Below are positions 27,661 to 37,251 of a stretch of 64,000 bases of DNA, one piece after another. The stretch lies in assembly GCA_012719035.1 (NCBI GenBank), contig JAAYBD010000004.1, positions 17,366-81,365 on the forward strand. The letters run 5' to 3'. Position 1 is the first letter of the stretch. Each line of letters starts with the position of its first letter. A model generated the notes under the pieces. It saw nothing but the letters and a program-made list of their open reading frames with translations, did not search any database and was not told where the DNA came from. Both the position numbers and the translations under genes were made by a program. This DNA comes from Clostridiales bacterium. Lineage in GTDB: Bacteria > Bacillota > Clostridia > Oscillospirales > Oscillospiraceae.

Positions 27661-28620
27661 TCAGTCGAAAAGTGAAGATATGGAAACTTCTTCATAAATG
27701 CGTGCAATCGCTTCGGAGAACAAAGCGTCTACGGAAAGATACTTAATCTTATCGCACTCTTTATTAGAGGGATAGGGAATAGTATCAAGAAGGACAAGCT
27801 CTTTGATACAGCTTTCGTTGATGCGGTCTATAGCCGGTCCCGAGAGAACACCGTGGCTTGCGCAGGCATATACTTCCTTTGCGCCGCCCATCTCTGTAAG
27901 CGCTTTTGCGGCACCGCAAAGGCTTCCCGCCGTGTCGACCATATCATCAAGCATGATGACACGTTTATCCCTTACATCGCCGATTATGTTCATTACCTCG
28001 GAACTGTTTGCTTTCTCGCGGCGTTTGTCAACTATGGCGAGGTTAAGACCAAGCTTGTGGGAAAACTTTCTGGCTCTTGCAACGCTTCCCACATCGGGAG
28101 AAACAACGATACAGTCGCAGTTGCCGGGACCAAACTTTTTGTTGTAATAATTTGCAAAGAGCGGGCTGCCCATTAAATTATCAACCGGAATATCAAAGAA
28201 GCCTTGGATTTGGGAAGCGTGGAGATCCATTGTCAGAACTCTGTCGGCGCCTGCTTCGGTTATCAAATTAGCAACGAGCTTTGCCGAGATGGGGTCGCGG
28301 CTCTTTGCTTTTCTGTCCTGACGTCCATAGCCGAAATACGGCATTACGGCGGTAATGCGTCCTGCGGAGGCTCTGCGCATAGCATCGATCATGATGAGCA
28401 TTTCCATCAGGTTGTTATTTACGGGGCCGCACGTTGACTGCACTATAAATACATCAGCTCCGCGGACAGGCTCATTGATTGATATAGAAATTTCTCCGTC
28501 GGAAAAAGCGGTCGCAACGGATTTGCCGATTTCTATATTGAGTTTTTTACAAATCCCCTCTGCAAGTTTTGGATTAGAGTTTCCGGCAAAAACCTTTATC
28601 TCCTTGCCATGTGAAATCAC
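27661..28620 (-). CDS. prs: Ribose-phosphate pyrophosphokinase Prs
   Basis: 319 residues. FSDGEISISINEPVRGADVF, PYFGYGRQDRKAKSRDPISAKLVANL (catalytic flexible loop) and the PRPP-binding loop VIMLDDMVDTAGSLCGAA are present. It makes PRPP for nucleotide, His and Trp synthesis. The start is a GTG at 28620 with GAGG 9 bases upstream. Gene pair with pth. Confidence 0.95.
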   Translation of the reverse strand: MISHGKEIKVFAGNSNPKLAEGICKKLNIEIGKSVATAFSDGEISISINEPVRGADVFIVQSTCGPVNNNLMEMLIMIDAMRRASAGRITAVMPYFGYGRQDRKAKSRDPISAKLVANLITEAGADRVLTMDLHASQIQGFFDIPVDNLMGSPLFANYYNKKFGPGNCDCIVVSPDVGSVARARKFSHKLGLNLAIVDKRREKANSSEVMNIIGDVRDKRVIMLDDMVDTAGSLCGAAKALTEMGGAKEVYACASHGVLSGPAIDRINESCIKELVLLDTIPYPSNKECDKIKYLSVDALFSEAIARIYEEVSISSLFD

Positions 28621-28814
28621 TATAATCGTCCTCTCTTTTTGTTTTTTTATAATTTCCTGAAGCGGACATTATATCAGGCGCTGAAAGCGCCCTTAACTCG
28701 TCAGAAACATTATAACAAATCTTTATTATAAATAAAAGTCCAAAGACAAACATTTTGCGTGAATTTGGAAACCTTTTTATAATTTTCCGTATAAATATGA
28801 TTATTTGAAATATA

Positions 28815-28843
28815 TTTACAATTTAAGAATTTTTGTATATACT
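28815..28843 (+). promoter_or_regulatory. Sigma-A-type promoter for prfB
   Basis: TTTACA (28815-28820), a 17-base spacer and TATACT (28838-28843). The transcript would start around 28850, giving a very short leader before the AGGGGAG ribosome-binding site (28861-28867). Confidence 0.7.
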
Positions 28844-28873
28844 ATACGGGATATATTACAAGGGGAGCAATTT

Positions 28874-29983
28874 ATGCTTGAATTTGAAGAATACAAAGTA
28901 AAACTTAGCACTATTAAGCCGACACTTGATGATTTGGGAGTGGCGCTGAAGCTTTCGGAGGCAAAGCTTGAACTGAAAGACCTTGAAAACGAAACGGAAA
29001 AAGCAGGTTTTTGGGATGACATCGAAAACTCTCAGAAGGTTTTAAAACGCATGAAGCAGCTGAAGCAAAAGTGCGACAGATATAAAAAGCTGCAGAACAC
29101 CTTCGATGACCTCTATACGATATGTGAGATGGCGCTTGAAGAAAACGATGAATCCATGCTTGAAGAGCTTGTAGCAGGTTTCGAAGCTTTTGAAAAGAAG
29201 CTTCAGGACGAGCGTCTTACGACCCTGCTGTCCGGCGAATACGATTCCTGCGGGGCTATTTTGTCATTCCATGCCGGTGCAGGCGGGACAGAGGCGCAGG
29301 ACTGGGCTTCCATGCTGTACCGTATGTATACGCGGTGGGCAGAGCGACATGGCTTTACCTATAAGATTTTGGACTACCTTGACGGCGAGGAAGCGGGAAT
29401 AAAAAGCGCCACTATTTCCATAGAAGGGGAGAACGCTTACGGATATCTTAAAAGCGAACACGGAATTCACCGTTTGGTCCGTATTTCTCCGTTTGACTCA
29501 TCCGGACGCCGTCACACAAGTTTTGCCGCGGTCGAGGTAATGCCGCAGATAAGCGACGATTCCCAAATAGAAATACGCCCGGAGGATTTGAAGGTCGATA
29601 CTTACCGCAGCTCGGGAGCGGGCGGTCAGCATGTCAATAAAACGGAGAGCGCCATACGTATAACCCATATTCCGTCGGGTGTGGTAGTGTCCTGCCAGAC
29701 GGAACGAAGCCAGCACCAGAACCGGGAGTACGCTATGAGTATGCTGCGTGCACGCCTTGCAGAAATTAAGGAACGAGAGCACCTCGAAAGAGTTGAGGAT
29801 ATCAAGGGCGTGCAGATGAAGATCGAATGGGGAAGCCAGATACGCTCATATGTATTTATGCCCTATACGCTTGCAAAGGATCACCGAACCAATTATGAAA
29901 ACGGCAATATTAACGCCGTAATGGACGGCGATATCGACGGCTTCATCAATGCATTCCTTACCATGAACGCAGGAAAGCATTGA
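28874..29983 (+). CDS. prfB: Peptide chain release factor 2
   Basis: About 369 residues from the ATG at 28874 (AGGGGAG upstream). The stop-recognition SPF tripeptide is in RISPFDSSGRRHTSFAAV and the GGQ loop is in YRSSGAGGQHVNKTESA, so this is RF2 (UGA/UAA reader) rather than RF1. The N-terminal part is one uninterrupted frame. The in-frame UGA and +1 frameshift site near codon 25 that autoregulates RF2 in many bacteria are absent. A bidirectional terminator follows. Confidence 0.95.
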   Translation: MLEFEEYKVKLSTIKPTLDDLGVALKLSEAKLELKDLENETEKAGFWDDIENSQKVLKRMKQLKQKCDRYKKLQNTFDDLYTICEMALEENDESMLEELVAGFEAFEKKLQDERLTTLLSGEYDSCGAILSFHAGAGGTEAQDWASMLYRMYTRWAERHGFTYKILDYLDGEEAGIKSATISIEGENAYGYLKSEHGIHRLVRISPFDSSGRRHTSFAAVEVMPQISDDSQIEIRPEDLKVDTYRSSGAGGQHVNKTESAIRITHIPSGVVVSCQTERSQHQNREYAMSMLRARLAEIKEREHLERVEDIKGVQMKIEWGSQIRSYVFMPYTLAKDHRTNYENGNINAVMDGDIDGFINAFLTMNAGKH

Positions 29984-30003
29984 TGTGCTTATGTGTAAAT
30001 TAT

Positions 30004-30040
30004 AAAAGGCAGATATCTTATTTAAGATATCTGCCTTTTT
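30004..30040. terminator. Bidirectional terminator between prfB and hppA
   Basis: AAAAGGCAGATATCTTA and TAAGATATCTGCCTTTTT form a long stem with a tiny loop, flanked by A4 and T5. It serves both convergent genes. Confidence 0.9.
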
Positions 30041-30052
30041 GTTATTAGTGAT

Positions 30053-32179
30053 TTAGAAAATGGAATATGCGACAACAAGTCCGCAGAAAACGATGGAAAC
30101 GGTTGAGCAGAGCTTGATAAGAATGTTGAGACTGGGGCCGGAGGTATCCTTAAAAGGATCGCCTACGGTGTCGCCGATGACGGCTGCCTTGTGGCAATCA
30201 CTGCCCTTGCCGCCGTGCTTGCCGCTTTCGATATACTTCTTAGCGTTATCCCAAGCACCGCCTGCGTTTGCCATATATACCGCCATTACAAATCCGGTAA
30301 CAGTGGTGCCGGCAAGAAGTCCGACAACGCCTTCGACTCCGAGAACCAGACCGGTAACTATAGGTACAATAACAGCAAGAAGCGAGGGTTCTATCATCTC
30401 TCTAAGAGCGCCTTTTGTGCAGAGGTCGACACAGCGCTCGTAGTCGGGGCTTCCTTCGCCGGTCATGATGCCCTTTATTTCGCGGAACTGACGGCGAACT
30501 TCAACAACGATGCTCTCTGCTGCACGCTGAACTGCGCTCATTGTGAGGGCGCTGAACACGAAAACAAGCATAGCGCCGATGAAAAGTCCGGTGAGAACGG
30601 CGGGGTTTGTTACTGTAAGATCAAGAGTATAGGGATTAGCACTGCCTGCAATCTCAGTTTTTGCAATGTCAATGTAGGAAACAAGCAGGGCAAGAGCTGT
30701 AAGAGCAGCCGAACCGATTGCAAAGCCTTTGCCGGTTGCGGCTGTTGTGTTGCCAAGACTGTCGAGGGCATCAGTGCGCTCGCGAACTTCTTCGGGAAGT
30801 CCTGACATTTCAGCAATTCCGCCAGCGTTGTCTGCTACGGGACCATATGCGTCGGTTGCAAGAGTGATGCCGAGGGTAGAAAGCATACCGACTGCAGCTA
30901 TACCGATGCCGTAAAGACCGCGGCTGAAGAATTCCACATAATTTTCAGAGCCGGTAACAAGAGTACCGCCGGCTGAGAGGAAGCTGACTATAACAGCAAT
31001 GCCGACTATAAGGACGGGAGCTATAGTTGACTTGAGACCGAGAGAAATGCCGCCGATTATAACAGTTGCAGCGCCGGTTTCAGATGCATCAGCAAGTTCC
31101 TGAGTCGGTTTGTAGGTATCCGATGTGAAATATTCGGTGAAATAACCAATCAGGCATCCGCCTGCAAGACCGCTGAAAATAGCGATGAGGATTCCCCACC
31201 AGTTGGCTCCGTCTACATCTTTCATGATATAGTAGGAGAGAGGAGCAGCCGCGATGGCTGCAAGTCCTGCTGCGATATAGGTTCCTCTGCGGAGAGTTGA
31301 GAGAAGTTCTTTCTGGGAAGCCTTTTCTCCGGTGCGGATGAAAAATGTGCCGATAACCGAGCAGATAATGCCGGCAACTGCAATTGCAACAGAAAGGAAC
31401 ATACCGTTCCAGCCGTAGCCTGCAGAAGCACCGATTGCGAATGTAGCAAGGATGGAGCCTACATAGCTCTCGTAAAGGTCTGCGCCCATGCCTGCAACGT
31501 CGCCTACGTTGTCGCCTACGTTATCAGCTATTGTTGCAGGGTTGCGGGGGTCATCTTCGGGGATGCCGGCTTCAACCTTGCCGACAAGGTCGGCGCCGAC
31601 ATCGGCAGCCTTGGTGAAGATACCGCCGCCGACACGCGCAAACAGGGCAGCAGCAGAAGCACCCATTCCGAACATAACCATGGTTGTAGCAATCTCGTTT
31701 GCGTCACAGTGGAAGCCATAGCGAAGAATTGTAAACCATAAGGTGATGTCAAGTATTCCGAGTCCGACTACGGTGAAGCCCATAACAGCGCCGGATGAGA
31801 AAGCGACCTTTAATCCCTGATTAAGGCTTTCGCTTGCCGCGTTAGCTGTACGTGCGTTTGCGGAAGTTGCAATTTTCATGCCGAAAAATCCGGCAAGGCA
31901 GGAATAAATTCCGCCTGTGACGAATGCGAAAGGCACGAATTTCGATACTAATTCATAGTAAGCAAGAACACCAAGGATAAGCGCCATGATGGCAAAGAAA
32001 ATTGCTACTGATTTGTATTGACGTTTAAGGTACGCGTTTGCACCGCTTCGTATAGCAGCGGCGATTTTTTGCATGGTCTCGTTTCCTTCGGAGAACTTCA
32101 AGACCTTGCGGCTCTGAACAAAGGCATACAGCAGGGCAATGAATGCTCCTACGAAGCCTATCCAGAAGAACTGTTGCAT
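30053..32179 (-). CDS. hppA: Membrane-bound proton/sodium-translocating pyrophosphatase HppA
   Basis: 708 residues, expected to have about 16 membrane helices. The substrate site DVGADLVGKVEAGIPEDDPRN with NPATIADNVGDNVGDVAGMG is intact. The sequence GNTTAATGKG has Ala at the position that is Lys in potassium-independent enzymes, which suggests the K+-dependent subfamily. These pump Na+ or H+ on PPi hydrolysis; which ion cannot be told by eye. It is transcribed alone from a promoter at 32249-32277, with AGGAGTG before the ATG. Confidence 0.95.
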   Translation of the reverse strand: MQQFFWIGFVGAFIALLYAFVQSRKVLKFSEGNETMQKIAAAIRSGANAYLKRQYKSVAIFFAIMALILGVLAYYELVSKFVPFAFVTGGIYSCLAGFFGMKIATSANARTANAASESLNQGLKVAFSSGAVMGFTVVGLGILDITLWFTILRYGFHCDANEIATTMVMFGMGASAAALFARVGGGIFTKAADVGADLVGKVEAGIPEDDPRNPATIADNVGDNVGDVAGMGADLYESYVGSILATFAIGASAGYGWNGMFLSVAIAVAGIICSVIGTFFIRTGEKASQKELLSTLRRGTYIAAGLAAIAAAPLSYYIMKDVDGANWWGILIAIFSGLAGGCLIGYFTEYFTSDTYKPTQELADASETGAATVIIGGISLGLKSTIAPVLIVGIAVIVSFLSAGGTLVTGSENYVEFFSRGLYGIGIAAVGMLSTLGITLATDAYGPVADNAGGIAEMSGLPEEVRERTDALDSLGNTTAATGKGFAIGSAALTALALLVSYIDIAKTEIAGSANPYTLDLTVTNPAVLTGLFIGAMLVFVFSALTMSAVQRAAESIVVEVRRQFREIKGIMTGEGSPDYERCVDLCTKGALREMIEPSLLAVIVPIVTGLVLGVEGVVGLLAGTTVTGFVMAVYMANAGGAWDNAKKYIESGKHGGKGSDCHKAAVIGDTVGDPFKDTSGPSLNILIKLCSTVSIVFCGLVVAYSIF

Positions 32180-32248
32180 AATTTCACTCCTCTTAGAATT
32201 TTCCTCTTATGAGCATTTTTTAAAAAGCTCTTTACTCAACAATTATCT

Positions 32249-32277
32249 ATAATAAACCATACGGACATAAAATTCAA
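32249..32277 (-). promoter_or_regulatory. Sigma-A-type promoter for hppA
   Basis: Minus strand TTGAAT (32272-32277), a 17-base spacer and TATTAT (32249-32254). Confidence 0.6.
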
Positions 32278-32404
32278 ATGTTTATTTCAAAAATAAGCAA
32301 AATATTTGCATACTTTTCCTATAAGTATTTTAGCATTTTGACCAATCTACATATATAATAAACATTCTTGCCGCAGAGAGGAGAATTTCACTTCGCTGTT
32401 TAGC

Positions 32405-32433
32405 TTGAAGGAATTACCGCCATGTGCTATACT
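32405..32433 (+). promoter_or_regulatory. Sigma-A-type promoter for the rmlA-like gene
   Basis: TTGAAG (32405-32410), a 17-base spacer and TATACT (32428-32433), 36 bases before the start codon. Confidence 0.6.
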
Positions 32434-32468
32434 CGGACAGTGCACAGCAGTACATTACGGAGGTTAAA

Positions 32469-33341
32469 ATGAAAGGTATTATTCTTGCCGCGGGAAAAGG
32501 GACCCGTCTTTATCCTATTACTCATTCTGTCTGCAAACCGCTTTTGCCGGTCTATGATAAGCCGATGATATATTATCCGATATCAATACTTCTTGAAATG
32601 GGGATAACGGATATCCTAATTATAGTTCCGCCGGATGAGCAGGAGCAGTTTGAGCATCTCCTTGGCAACGGAGACAGCTTCGGAGCAAACATAACTTATA
32701 CAAAGCAATATGAAAGACGCGGGATTGCGGATGCTTTTATTCTGGGTGAGGACTTCATCGGGGAAGACAGGGTCTGCCTTGCGCTCGGCGACAATATTTT
32801 TTTTGGAAGCAATCTGCGGGAAAAACTGATGACCGCGAAAAACAGCAAATCTGGTGCGACGGTTTTCGGCTGCTATATGGACGACCCAAGACCTTTTGGT
32901 GTAGTGGAGTTCGACGGCGATGGAAAAGTTATCAGCATTGAGGAAAAGCCGGAAAACCCGAAGTCAAACTATATTGTACCCGGTCTGTATTTCTACGATA
33001 ACAGAGTAGTGGAAATAGCGAAAACGGTCAAACCATCTGCAAGAGGCGAGCTTGAGATTACATCCGTCAACAACGCATATCTAAATATGGGCGAACTTCA
33101 CATAGTCCCGCTCGACAAGGATATAACATGGTTTGATACAGGCAACTCCAATACCTTGCTTGACGCCGCCTGTGCGATCAGGAACTATAAGGACAGCACA
33201 GGAACGCAGATCGGATGCCTTGAGGAAACCGCATATAAAAACGGTATGATTACACATGAAAAGCTTTTGTCAGTAGCAGAATCTATAAAAATGTCTGATT
33301 ACGGCGAATACTTAATGGGCTTTGCAATGGCAAACAGATAA
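32469..33341 (+). CDS. rmlA: Glucose-1-phosphate thymidylyltransferase (RmlA-type)
   Basis: About 290 residues from the ATG at 32469, preceded by GGAGG. MKGIILAAGKGTRLYPIT, the lysine in VCKPLLPVYDKPMIYYP, LALGDNIFFG and the sugar-binding EEKPENPKSNY match RmlA. It makes dTDP-glucose for rhamnose or other deoxysugars of the cell surface. It stands alone: rmlB, rmlC and rmlD are not adjacent. It has its own promoter and terminator. Confidence 0.92.
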   Translation: MKGIILAAGKGTRLYPITHSVCKPLLPVYDKPMIYYPISILLEMGITDILIIVPPDEQEQFEHLLGNGDSFGANITYTKQYERRGIADAFILGEDFIGEDRVCLALGDNIFFGSNLREKLMTAKNSKSGATVFGCYMDDPRPFGVVEFDGDGKVISIEEKPENPKSNYIVPGLYFYDNRVVEIAKTVKPSARGELEITSVNNAYLNMGELHIVPLDKDITWFDTGNSNTLLDAACAIRNYKDSTGTQIGCLEETAYKNGMITHEKLLSVAESIKMSDYGEYLMGFAMANR

Positions 33342-33366
33342 AATAAATATACCGCTAAAAGCGGAT

Positions 33367-33396
33367 AAAAGCACGGAGATTTATCTCCGTGCTTTT
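33367..33396 (+). terminator. Terminator after rmlA
   Basis: AAAAGCACGGAGAT and ATCTCCGTGCTTTT form a strong stem ending in a short T-run. Confidence 0.85.
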
Positions 33397-33505
33397 ACAA
33401 TATAAATAATAGAAACCTATTTTATTGTCTATGCAGGCAGGAAACGGACAAGAACGGTTTTTCAGCGTATAGTTTTCCGCCTCACATCTCAGAGTACGCA
33501 GATAT

Positions 33506-34210
33506 TCATCTATATATCGTAGTGCCCCCGGAAATGGTTTCATCTATTGAGCGGGAGATAACTTCTTTCGCGGAATCCAGATCACGAGCCCTTATTGCAA
33601 TGCAAAGCGCATTGGTGCGCCGGCGCATACTCTCAAATCCGTGCAGCCTGAAAAATCTTTCAAACAGCGTTGTGTTGGGAGCTTTGAAAGAATAGAATAT
33701 TAAAGGCAGGAGTGTGTTGCCCGAAAATATGCATAGAAGATGGTCAAATTCAAAAACAATTTCCGCTGCGCGGGTACAGTCATTGGCTTTATCGAGCTGT
33801 GCGGAGCATGTGAAAAGCTGCTTTATCTCGTCATCGGTTATTCTGGTAACGGCAAGCTCAAGCGCAAGTGCAGTCAGAACCTTACGTATTTGCAATATAG
33901 ATAGTATATCGGCATCGGGAAGACTGCCCCCGTTGAATTTCATAATTGAAATGAGCGTGTCAAGTTTTCCCTTTTTACGGTAATCAGCAACATAGGTGCC
34001 GCTTCTTGGGACGATTTCCAAAAAGCCCTTGTCCGCTATTTCAGTCAGCCCCGCGTTAACTACGCTTCTGCTTATTTGCATTGACTCGGCAAGCTCGCGT
34101 TCCGAAGGGAGTTTTTCCCCAATCGATAGCTTCCCTGACAAGATCATATTTTCAAGCTGTTCAATAAAAAGTTCTTTTAAAGTCGGTGCGCTAAGTTTAG
34201 AAAATTCCAT
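33506..34210 (-). CDS. GntR-family transcriptional regulator (FadR/FCD type)
   Basis: 234 residues. The N-terminal winged helix (ILSGKLSIGEKLPSERELAESMQISRSVV) is followed by an FCD-type all-helical ligand domain. Regulators of this subfamily bind small carboxylates or sugar acids and recognise TNGTNNNACNA sites. Such a site, TGGTTCAACCA, lies 24 bases before its own start codon. The gene is divergent from the flavin oxidoreductase-hypA pair, which it probably controls. The ligand is unknown. Confidence 0.85.
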   Translation of the reverse strand: MEFSKLSAPTLKELFIEQLENMILSGKLSIGEKLPSERELAESMQISRSVVNAGLTEIADKGFLEIVPRSGTYVADYRKKGKLDTLISIMKFNGGSLPDADILSILQIRKVLTALALELAVTRITDDEIKQLFTCSAQLDKANDCTRAAEIVFEFDHLLCIFSGNTLLPLIFYSFKAPNTTLFERFFRLHGFESMRRRTNALCIAIRARDLDSAKEVISRSIDETISGGTTIYR

Positions 34211-34232
34211 TAAATCATCGCCTTTCTACTCT

Positions 34233-34245
34233 GTGGTTCAACCAC
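34233..34245. promoter_or_regulatory. Predicted FadR-type operator
   Basis: The palindrome GTGGTTCAACCAC contains TGGTTCAACCA, a full match to the TNGTNNNACNA consensus of FadR/FCD regulators. It lies between the GntR gene and the divergent promoter and is likely autoregulatory. Confidence 0.6.
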
Positions 34246-34327
34246 GTGCCAGATGTATATTATATCATAACGAAAAGCCATATTGCAAGCAAATTTGCTA
34301 AAATTATAACGGAAATTATAAGTTTTG

Positions 34328-34356
34328 TTGACACCCGGGGGAGGGCATGGTATTCT
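34328..34356 (+). promoter_or_regulatory. Sigma-A-type promoter for the oxidoreductase-hypA operon
   Basis: TTGACA (34328-34333), a 17-base spacer and TATTCT (34351-34356). A one-mismatch operator, TGGAGCAACCA (34371-34381), lies just past the expected start site. The leader to the start codon is about 170 bases, with no other recognised element. Confidence 0.6.
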
Positions 34357-34530
34357 ATATTCAGAATAATTGGAGCAACCAGCGGCACATTTTTATTATG
34401 CAAAGTTGCTTATTCCGAGAATGTAAGTTTTAATTTTAACGAATGGAACCGTCAGTGTGTAAAACAAACGGAAAAGAGAGAAACTTAGACCCTTAATCTT
34501 AGAACAAAAAATGAAGAGAGGTAAAGTGAT

Positions 34531-37227
34531 ATGGAGCACAAGGAAAAGGTTCTGATGTTTGCCAACAAAGTCGGCAACAAAAAGAACGGCGCAAAGTCCG
34601 GCATGGCTGCGTCCTATACATGGGATGACCCCGAATACAAAATTCTGGAACCGGTTGTTACTGATGAAATGGCCGAGGTTGCTTTGGGAATGGATTTCCG
34701 CGTCCGCAAGAATGCCGAGGAAATAGCAAAGGCCTGCGGAAAAGACCTCGAAACTACGAAACGCTGTCTGTATGAGCTTGCTGATGCAGGCGTTTGCTTT
34801 GTCAATAACATTGACGGTGTGGACGTGTTCTGGTATGACTCATGGATTCCCGGCATTATGGAAATGATGGTAAACCATCCAACAAACCCATATAAATATC
34901 CTCAGATCGCTGAGGCATTTGAAGCATACGGCAGAATTCGCGGACCGAAGTCATCAGGTGCGTTTCCTGTCGGCGTTGGTCTTATGCGCGTTATTCCGGT
35001 TGAAAAAGCTATCGACGGCAATTCACGTGCCTGTTCTTATGAAGAAATTTCAAAATATCTTGATGAGGCACACAAGTTTTCAGTTTCTAACTGCTCCTGC
35101 CGTACATCGAGAGAGATTTTAGGCGAAGGCTGCGGTCACCTGAAAGAGGATATGTGCATACAGCTTGATCACGCGGCGGAATATTATATCCGCACAGGAC
35201 GCGGACGCGAGATAACACGTGAAGAAGCGTATGAAATCATAAAAAGGGCAGAAGAAAACGGTCTTATGCACCAGATACCCAATACCGATGGTTCCGGTAA
35301 GACACATGCTATCTGCAACTGCTGCGGCTGCAGCTGCTATGCCCTGCGCACAAGCACAATGTTCAAGAACAACGATATGTCCCGTTCAAACTATGTCGCC
35401 AGAGTTGACAAGGAAAAGTGCGTTGCCTGCGGTCAGTGCGTTGAAAACTGCCCCACAAACGCCATCCGCCTCGGTCAGAAGCTCTGCGCAAAGACACCTG
35501 TTGTAACAGACATCACCACAAAGGTCACTCCGCGTGACTATAAATGGACAGAAGATAAATGGGATAAAGATTACCGCGTAAACCGCAAAAATGTTGTTGA
35601 TACAGGTACTTCCCCGTGTAAAACAACCTGTCCTGCACATATTGCCGTTCAGGGATACATAAGACTCGCTGCTCAGGGAAAATATAGAGAAGCGCTTGAT
35701 CTTATAAAGAAAGAAAACCCGTTCCCCGCGGTCTGCGGACGCATCTGCCCCCATGCCTGTGAATCCGAATGTACACGAGGCGAAATCGACCAGCCGATCG
35801 CAATTGACGAAATCAAGAAGTTTATTGCCGATCAGGAACTCAGATCCGATGTCCGCTTTGTTCCGAAAAAGCGCCACGACTACAGCGACAAGAAGATCGC
35901 TATTGTCGGTGCAGGTCCTGCGGGTCTGTCTTGCGCTTATTTCCTTGCTCTTGACGGTTATTCTGTTACCGTATTTGAAAAGCAGGAAAAGCTTGGCGGT
36001 ATGCTGACTCTTGGAATTCCCTCCTTCCGTCTTGAAAAGGACGTTGTCAATGCCGAAATTGATATTCTCCGCGAATTGGGCGTTGAATTCAAGACAGGCG
36101 TTGAGGTAGGAAAAGATGTTACACTTGACGAACTGCGTGCCAAGGGGTACAAGGGCTTCTATCTCGCAATCGGAGCACAGGCCGGACGCAAGCTCGGCAT
36201 TGAGGGTGAGGATGCGAAAGGCGTTATTGCCGGCGTTGATTTCCTGCGCGATGTCAATCTTGGCAAGGATGCAAAACTTTCCGGTAAAGTCGTTGTCATA
36301 GGCGGCGGAAATGTTGCAATAGACGTAGCAAGAACCGCAGTACGTGAAAATGCGGAGACAGTCAATATGTACTGCCTTGAGAGCGCAAGCGAAATGCCTG
36401 CTCTTCCGGATGAAATTGAAGAAGCAAATGCTGAAAATATAAACATCAACAACGGATGGGGTCCGAAGCGCATATTAGTGGCGGACGGCAAGGTCACCGG
36501 AGTTGAGTTCAGAAAGTGCATATCCGTATTTGAAAACGGCAAATTTGCTCCGAAATACGATGATAACAACGTCATTACAGTTCCTGCTGATTATGTTCTC
36601 CTCTCGGTCGGACAGTCCATCGATTGGGGCAAGCTCCTTGAGGGCAGCAAGGTTGAACTTGGACGCGGAAATGCAGCAGTTGCGGATGGATTTACCTATC
36701 AGACCGCGCAGCCGGATGTTTTCGTCGGAGGCGACGTTTTCACCGGACCGAAGTTTGCTATCGATGCCATTGCAGCCGGTAAGCAGGGTGCTGTTTCACT
36801 CCACCGTTTTGTACAGCCCGGTCAGGATCTTCGCTACGGCAGAGACCGCAGAGAATATTGCTCACTCGACAAGAGCAGCCTTATCATCAGCGGATTCGAT
36901 AACACACCCCGTCAGTCTGCAGGTCACAATCATGAGAGCAGCAAGTCCTTCAAGGATACTCGCCTGACCTTCACAGAAGAGCAGATGAAGAAAGAAACCG
37001 AACGCTGCCTCGGATGCGGAGCCGCAATTGTTGACGAATACACCTGCGTCGGCTGCGGTCAGTGCACAACAAAGTGCAAGTTTGATGCTATCCACCTTGA
37101 GAGAATTTATGATGGCGAGGGCGTATCATTTGAAAAAATGAAGCCTGTTGTTCTTAAAACTATGCTCAAGCGCGAGGGTAAAATCGCAGTGAGAAAGGTA
37201 AAGGATGCTTTTTCAAAGAAAGATTAG
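34531..37227 (+). CDS. Multi-FeS FAD/NAD(P)-dependent oxidoreductase, GltD-like, with unusual N-terminal domain
   Basis: 898 residues. Residues 1 to about 285 are a winged-helix-like start and a cysteine-rich domain (C188, C190, C201, C209; CNCCGCSC at 262-269). Residues 297-307 hold a ferredoxin motif (CVACGQCVENC). Residues 363-430 carry the GltD-type N-terminal FeS segment (C363, C367, C402, C406, C410, C414). FAD-binding GAGPAGLSCAY (460 on) and a second Rossmann motif GGGNVAIDVA (591 on) follow. The end holds CLGCG (826) and CVGCGQCTTKC (839-849). It should pass electrons between NAD(P)H and ferredoxin-like partners or an unknown reductase. hypA is 24 bases downstream. The substrate is unknown; the GltD core does not imply glutamate synthesis. 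Confidence 0.8.
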   Translation: MEHKEKVLMFANKVGNKKNGAKSGMAASYTWDDPEYKILEPVVTDEMAEVALGMDFRVRKNAEEIAKACGKDLETTKRCLYELADAGVCFVNNIDGVDVFWYDSWIPGIMEMMVNHPTNPYKYPQIAEAFEAYGRIRGPKSSGAFPVGVGLMRVIPVEKAIDGNSRACSYEEISKYLDEAHKFSVSNCSCRTSREILGEGCGHLKEDMCIQLDHAAEYYIRTGRGREITREEAYEIIKRAEENGLMHQIPNTDGSGKTHAICNCCGCSCYALRTSTMFKNNDMSRSNYVARVDKEKCVACGQCVENCPTNAIRLGQKLCAKTPVVTDITTKVTPRDYKWTEDKWDKDYRVNRKNVVDTGTSPCKTTCPAHIAVQGYIRLAAQGKYREALDLIKKENPFPAVCGRICPHACESECTRGEIDQPIAIDEIKKFIADQELRSDVRFVPKKRHDYSDKKIAIVGAGPAGLSCAYFLALDGYSVTVFEKQEKLGGMLTLGIPSFRLEKDVVNAEIDILRELGVEFKTGVEVGKDVTLDELRAKGYKGFYLAIGAQAGRKLGIEGEDAKGVIAGVDFLRDVNLGKDAKLSGKVVVIGGGNVAIDVARTAVRENAETVNMYCLESASEMPALPDEIEEANAENININNGWGPKRILVADGKVTGVEFRKCISVFENGKFAPKYDDNNVITVPADYVLLSVGQSIDWGKLLEGSKVELGRGNAAVADGFTYQTAQPDVFVGGDVFTGPKFAIDAIAAGKQGAVSLHRFVQPGQDLRYGRDRREYCSLDKSSLIISGFDNTPRQSAGHNHESSKSFKDTRLTFTEEQMKKETERCLGCGAAIVDEYTCVGCGQCTTKCKFDAIHLERIYDGEGVSFEKMKPVVLKTMLKREGKIAVRKVKDAFSKKD

Positions 37228-37251
37228 AATAATTTAAGGCAGGTATAATCT

